This document shows, in pieces, positions 5,844 through 7,679 of a stretch of 7,679 bases of DNA. The notes beneath the pieces are model-generated. The model did not search any database. It was not told where the DNA came from and saw only the letters and a list, made by a program, of their open reading frames with translations. Numbering within the stretch: position 1 is the first letter of the stretch; each line of letters begins with the position of its first letter. This stretch comes from an uncultured Alphaproteobacteria bacterium (GTDB lineage Bacteria; Pseudomonadota; Alphaproteobacteria; Micavibrionales; Micavibrionaceae): contig CAKZMN010000121.1 in NCBI GenBank assembly GCA_937128575.1, positions 1 to 7,679 on the forward strand, written 5' to 3'. The translations under genes were made by a program, and so were the position numbers.

Positions 5844-6461
5844 ATGTCTGGTAATTTTGAAACAAATAAAATTTTTGCTGCTATTTTGGTGGCTGGTATC
5901 ACCGCAATGACGGGCGCCTTTATTGGTAATCTTGTTATGCATCCGCATGAGCTTGAAAAAGACGCGGTTGAAATTGATGGCGCGCCTGTTGCGGCCGCCG
6001 GCGCTAAAGAGGCGTTAGCCGAACCTATTTTACATTTAATTGCCGACGCGGATATTGCCAAGGGCGAGAAATTATCAAAGGCCTGCGCCGCTTGTCATTC
6101 TTTTGATAAGGGCGGCCCATCAAAAATTGGCCCGAATATTTATGACATCGTTGGCGCGCCAAAAGCGGGTAAGGGTGGTTTTTCCTATTCTAGCGCGCTT
6201 ACTGAAATGGGCGGCGCTTGGAGCTATTTAAATTTGAACAAGTTTCTTTGGAAGCCTAAAAAATATGCGCCAGGCACGAAGATGAGCTATATCGGTTTGA
6301 AAAAACCAGCAGACCGCGCCGCGATGATTGCATGGCTTCGCACTTTGTCTCCATCGGCTGATCCTTTGCCGAACAGCGGTGAAATTGCAGCTGAGCTTGC
6401 TGAGCTTGCTCCTCCTCCACCGCGTGAGGAACACGAACTTCAAGAAAACTATAACGAGTAA
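5844..6461 (+). CDS. Membrane-anchored class I cytochrome c (CycM/c552 type)
   Basis: The protein carries electrons in the periplasm, probably between the bc1 complex and a terminal oxidase, while tethered to the inner membrane. Residues 9-31 form an uncleaved N-terminal anchor, preceded by NFETNKI, typical of alphaproteobacterial CycM-like cytochromes. A linker (32-66) leads to the haem domain (about 67-170). The haem motif is CAACH (81-85), and Met147 in PGTKM is the likely sixth iron ligand; GPNIYDIVG (96-104) and AMIAWLRTL (160-168) fit the class I fold. A Glu/Pro-rich tail (about 178-205, with APPPP) follows. The start at 5844 is fixed by an in-frame TAG just before it; AAGGG (5823-5827) is 16 bases away, so initiation may be inefficient. 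The gene is divergent from pheA. In many relatives kdsB lies between this gene and pheA; it is absent here. Confidence 0.92.
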   Translation: MSGNFETNKIFAAILVAGITAMTGAFIGNLVMHPHELEKDAVEIDGAPVAAAGAKEALAEPILHLIADADIAKGEKLSKACAACHSFDKGGPSKIGPNIYDIVGAPKAGKGGFSYSSALTEMGGAWSYLNLNKFLWKPKKYAPGTKMSYIGLKKPADRAAMIAWLRTLSPSADPLPNSGEIAAELAELAPPPPREEHELQENYNE

Positions 6462-6466
6462 TTTTT

Positions 6467-6479
6467 TGGCTTTTAGCCA
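6467..6479 (+). terminator. Weak hairpin after the cytochrome c gene
   Basis: TGGCT and AGCCA form a five-base stem with a three-base loop, five bases after the stop codon, followed by the T-rich GATTTCTTTT. It overlaps the holC stop codon. The short stem makes termination uncertain. Confidence 0.3.
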
Positions 6480-6922
6480 GATTTCTTTTCCCAGCCCTTT
6501 GCGCCCTGTTGCCAATAGGTGATTTCGTGGCCTGCTTCTTTATATATTTTCCATTGTGCGCGCGCGGCTGTTACGGCCTCACTGTCATTACCATTTAACA
6601 TTTCGCAGCACAGGGTGAACTCTTTCATGTTTTCAGTGGTCGCGCCGCCGGTTAGAATCAAAACATCTGCATTGTTTGGGTTTTCTTCTTCGCTTGTGAT
6701 CCATACGGGCTGGTGCTCGGCGTGACCTTCTTTTTTTGTGCCGTGGGGTAGAAAGCTATTTTGATCAAAGCTCCATAGGTGATTATTTAAGTGCTGGGTT
6801 TGTGCATCATCTGCTGTTTTGATAATTATGCGGTGATCATTGCTCAGGGCTTTGGTGACTAAGCTCGGTAGTATTTGCTCAAGGCTTTGGCGCTCTAGGT
6901 GGTAAAATCGAATATCTGTCAT
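6473..6922 (-). CDS. holC: DNA polymerase III chi subunit HolC
   Basis: Chi links the polymerase III clamp loader, via psi, to single-stranded-DNA-binding protein at the replication fork. The 149-residue product is a normal length for the family. It begins with the chi-type strand DIRFYHLER (3-11), has LWSFDQNSFLPHG (49-61), where the family has LWTF-x-x-x-x-FLPHG, then QPVWIT (71-76) and a Rossmann-like VLILTGG (87-93). The C-terminal helix has ARAQWKIYKEAGHEITYWQQ (120-139) and GWEKK (143-147). The ATG overlaps the stop of the upstream radical SAM gene as ATGA, and AAAGG (6929-6933) lies six bases before it, so the two genes are probably translated from one mRNA. It converges on the cytochrome gene with only 11 bases between stops. 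Psi is not found in this window. Confidence 0.92.
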   Translation of the reverse strand: MTDIRFYHLERQSLEQILPSLVTKALSNDHRIIIKTADDAQTQHLNNHLWSFDQNSFLPHGTKKEGHAEHQPVWITSEEENPNNADVLILTGGATTENMKEFTLCCEMLNGNDSEAVTAARAQWKIYKEAGHEITYWQQGAKGWEKKSG

Positions 6923-7679
6923 TTGCTACCTTTGGGCGGGTATTGATGTGCCCTTCCATTAGGATCAGTTAGGGTGTACGTGTCGTTGTTATTTTCATTT
7001 ATGTATGAAGAATTGATCTGGATTTTTCCATGGCCGCCGGGAATGTCGAGCATATATTTGGGAAGCGCTGTTCCTGAAATGCGCCCCTGAAGCTCTTGCA
7101 TAATTTCTTGCCCGCGTTTGATGGATAGACGGAAGTGCGCTGTGCCGGGGGCCATGTCTGGATGGTGCAGGTAATAGGGCTGTACGCGTAGAGTGATTAG
7201 TTTTTTGAAAAGCTGTTCTAGCGTATCTGGGTTATCATTTACGCCCTTTAGCAAAACAGATTGCGATAAAAGTGTGCAGCCCGCGGCGCGTAATTTTTTT
7301 AAGGCTTGTTCAACTTTTGGCGTTATTTCTTGCGCATGATTTATATGCAGAACGATATATATTGGGGTGTCACGCTTAAGTGTTTTTATTACATCATCTG
7401 TGATGCGGTCCGGATCGGCAATGGGGGCGCGGGTGTGTATGCGCAGGGTTTGTACGTGTGATATATCGTCTAGCGCCGCAAATGTTTCATCAAGCTGGCG
7501 CGGGGATAAAACAAGCGGATCTCCGCCGGTTAAAATAACTTCCCAAATTTCTTTGTTGGCGCGAATGTAGTTAAGGGCGGCGGTGCGTTCTTCGGCGCTT
7601 AATATATTTGCGCCGGGACCCACGGCTTCGCGGCGAAAACAATAACGGCAATAAACTGCGCAGACATTGGCGGGTTTAT
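6919..7679 (-). CDS. KamA-family radical SAM aminomutase, EpmB-like (5' end missing)
   Basis: The gene runs off the right edge; 252 codons are visible and the N-terminus is missing. The first visible residues hold the radical SAM cluster motif C-A-V-Y-C-R-Y-C (visible residues 6-13), so the GTG at 7623, just after it, cannot be the true start. Then come TGGDP (50-54, the SAM-binding GGDP motif), SQSVLLKGVND (138-148), and HHPDMAPGTAHF (171-182). LDIPGGHGK (210-218) follows, whose Lys218 matches the PLP-binding lysine of lysine 2,3-aminomutase. Two Asp that grip the substrate lysine in KamA (in HHPDM and in LDIP) are retained. Proteins of this size in proteobacteria usually make beta-lysine on elongation factor P (EpmB), but free-lysine mutase activity cannot be excluded. 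It overlaps holC by four bases. The efp and epmA genes, if linked, would lie outside the window. Confidence 0.9.
   Translation of the reverse strand, partial: KPANVCAVYCRYCFRREAVGPGANILSAEERTAALNYIRANKEIWEVILTGGDPLVLSPRQLDETFAALDDISHVQTLRIHTRAPIADPDRITDDVIKTLKRDTPIYIVLHINHAQEITPKVEQALKKLRAAGCTLLSQSVLLKGVNDNPDTLEQLFKKLITLRVQPYYLHHPDMAPGTAHFRLSIKRGQEIMQELQGRISGTALPKYMLDIPGGHGKIQINSSYINENNNDTYTLTDPNGRAHQYPPKGSK

Noticed and set aside
6391..6408. 9-bp tandem repeat CTGAGCTTG in the cytochrome gene tail
   Set aside because: It is real but only encodes Ala-Glu-Leu twice in a low-complexity tail; no mobile or regulatory meaning is apparent.
6228..6515. 95-codon minus-strand open frame across the end of the cytochrome gene
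   Set aside because: It overlaps both the cytochrome c coding region and the holC end, and its product has no recognisable feature.
1..7679. Search for CRISPR arrays, insertion sequences, tRNAs, toxin-antitoxin pairs or phage genes
   Set aside because: No spaced direct repeats, transposase motifs, cloverleaf sequences or matching gene pairs were seen; the genes are housekeeping or small unknowns.

Overview
The window reads as ordinary chromosomal DNA from an alphaproteobacterium of moderate G+C content. It holds nine protein-coding genes, almost no spare DNA, and no sign of a phage, transposon, CRISPR array, tRNA or rRNA. Four things point to Alphaproteobacteria. The ftsK and lolA genes are neighbours on one strand. 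The prephenate dehydratase carries the alphaproteobacterial form of its ACT-domain motifs and sits beside a membrane-anchored CycM-type cytochrome c. A GTTAA-N7-TTAAC sequence matching the CtrA master-regulator box lies upstream of ftsK. A finer placement (for example Micavibrionales or a Rhodospirillales-like group) would be a guess.

Layout, left to right. Bases 3-629 (-) encode LolA, the periplasmic lipoprotein carrier. Bases 793-1212 (+) encode an unrecognised 139-residue protein that sits, on the opposite strand, between lolA and ftsK. Bases 1226-3718 (-) encode a full-length FtsK DNA translocase. A 291-base divergent region follows, with the CtrA-like box, a KOPS-like octamer and small hairpins. 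Bases 4010-4372 (+) encode an unrecognised 120-residue protein with one C-terminal membrane segment. It converges on 4391-4729 (-), a small protein made of two copies of one 51-residue helical unit, and a hairpin fills the gap between the two stop codons. Bases 4828-5697 (-) encode prephenate dehydratase. Bases 5844-6461 (+), divergent from it, encode the cytochrome c. Bases 6473-6922 (-) encode the chi subunit of DNA polymerase III (HolC). It overlaps by ATGA the end of a KamA/EpmB-family radical SAM gene that runs off the right edge at 7679.

The genes serve separate housekeeping jobs: envelope lipoprotein transport, chromosome segregation at division, phenylalanine synthesis, electron transport, DNA replication, and probably elongation factor P modification. 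The best regulatory structure is between pheA and the cytochrome gene. Two sigma70-like promoters face away from each other there and share one palindromic -35 element, TGTCGACA. The least explained parts are the three small uncharacterised proteins. I found no convincing new multi-gene system. The tandem-repeat protein, the tail-anchored protein beside the CtrA-like box and the gene between ftsK and lolA are the best candidates for new biology.
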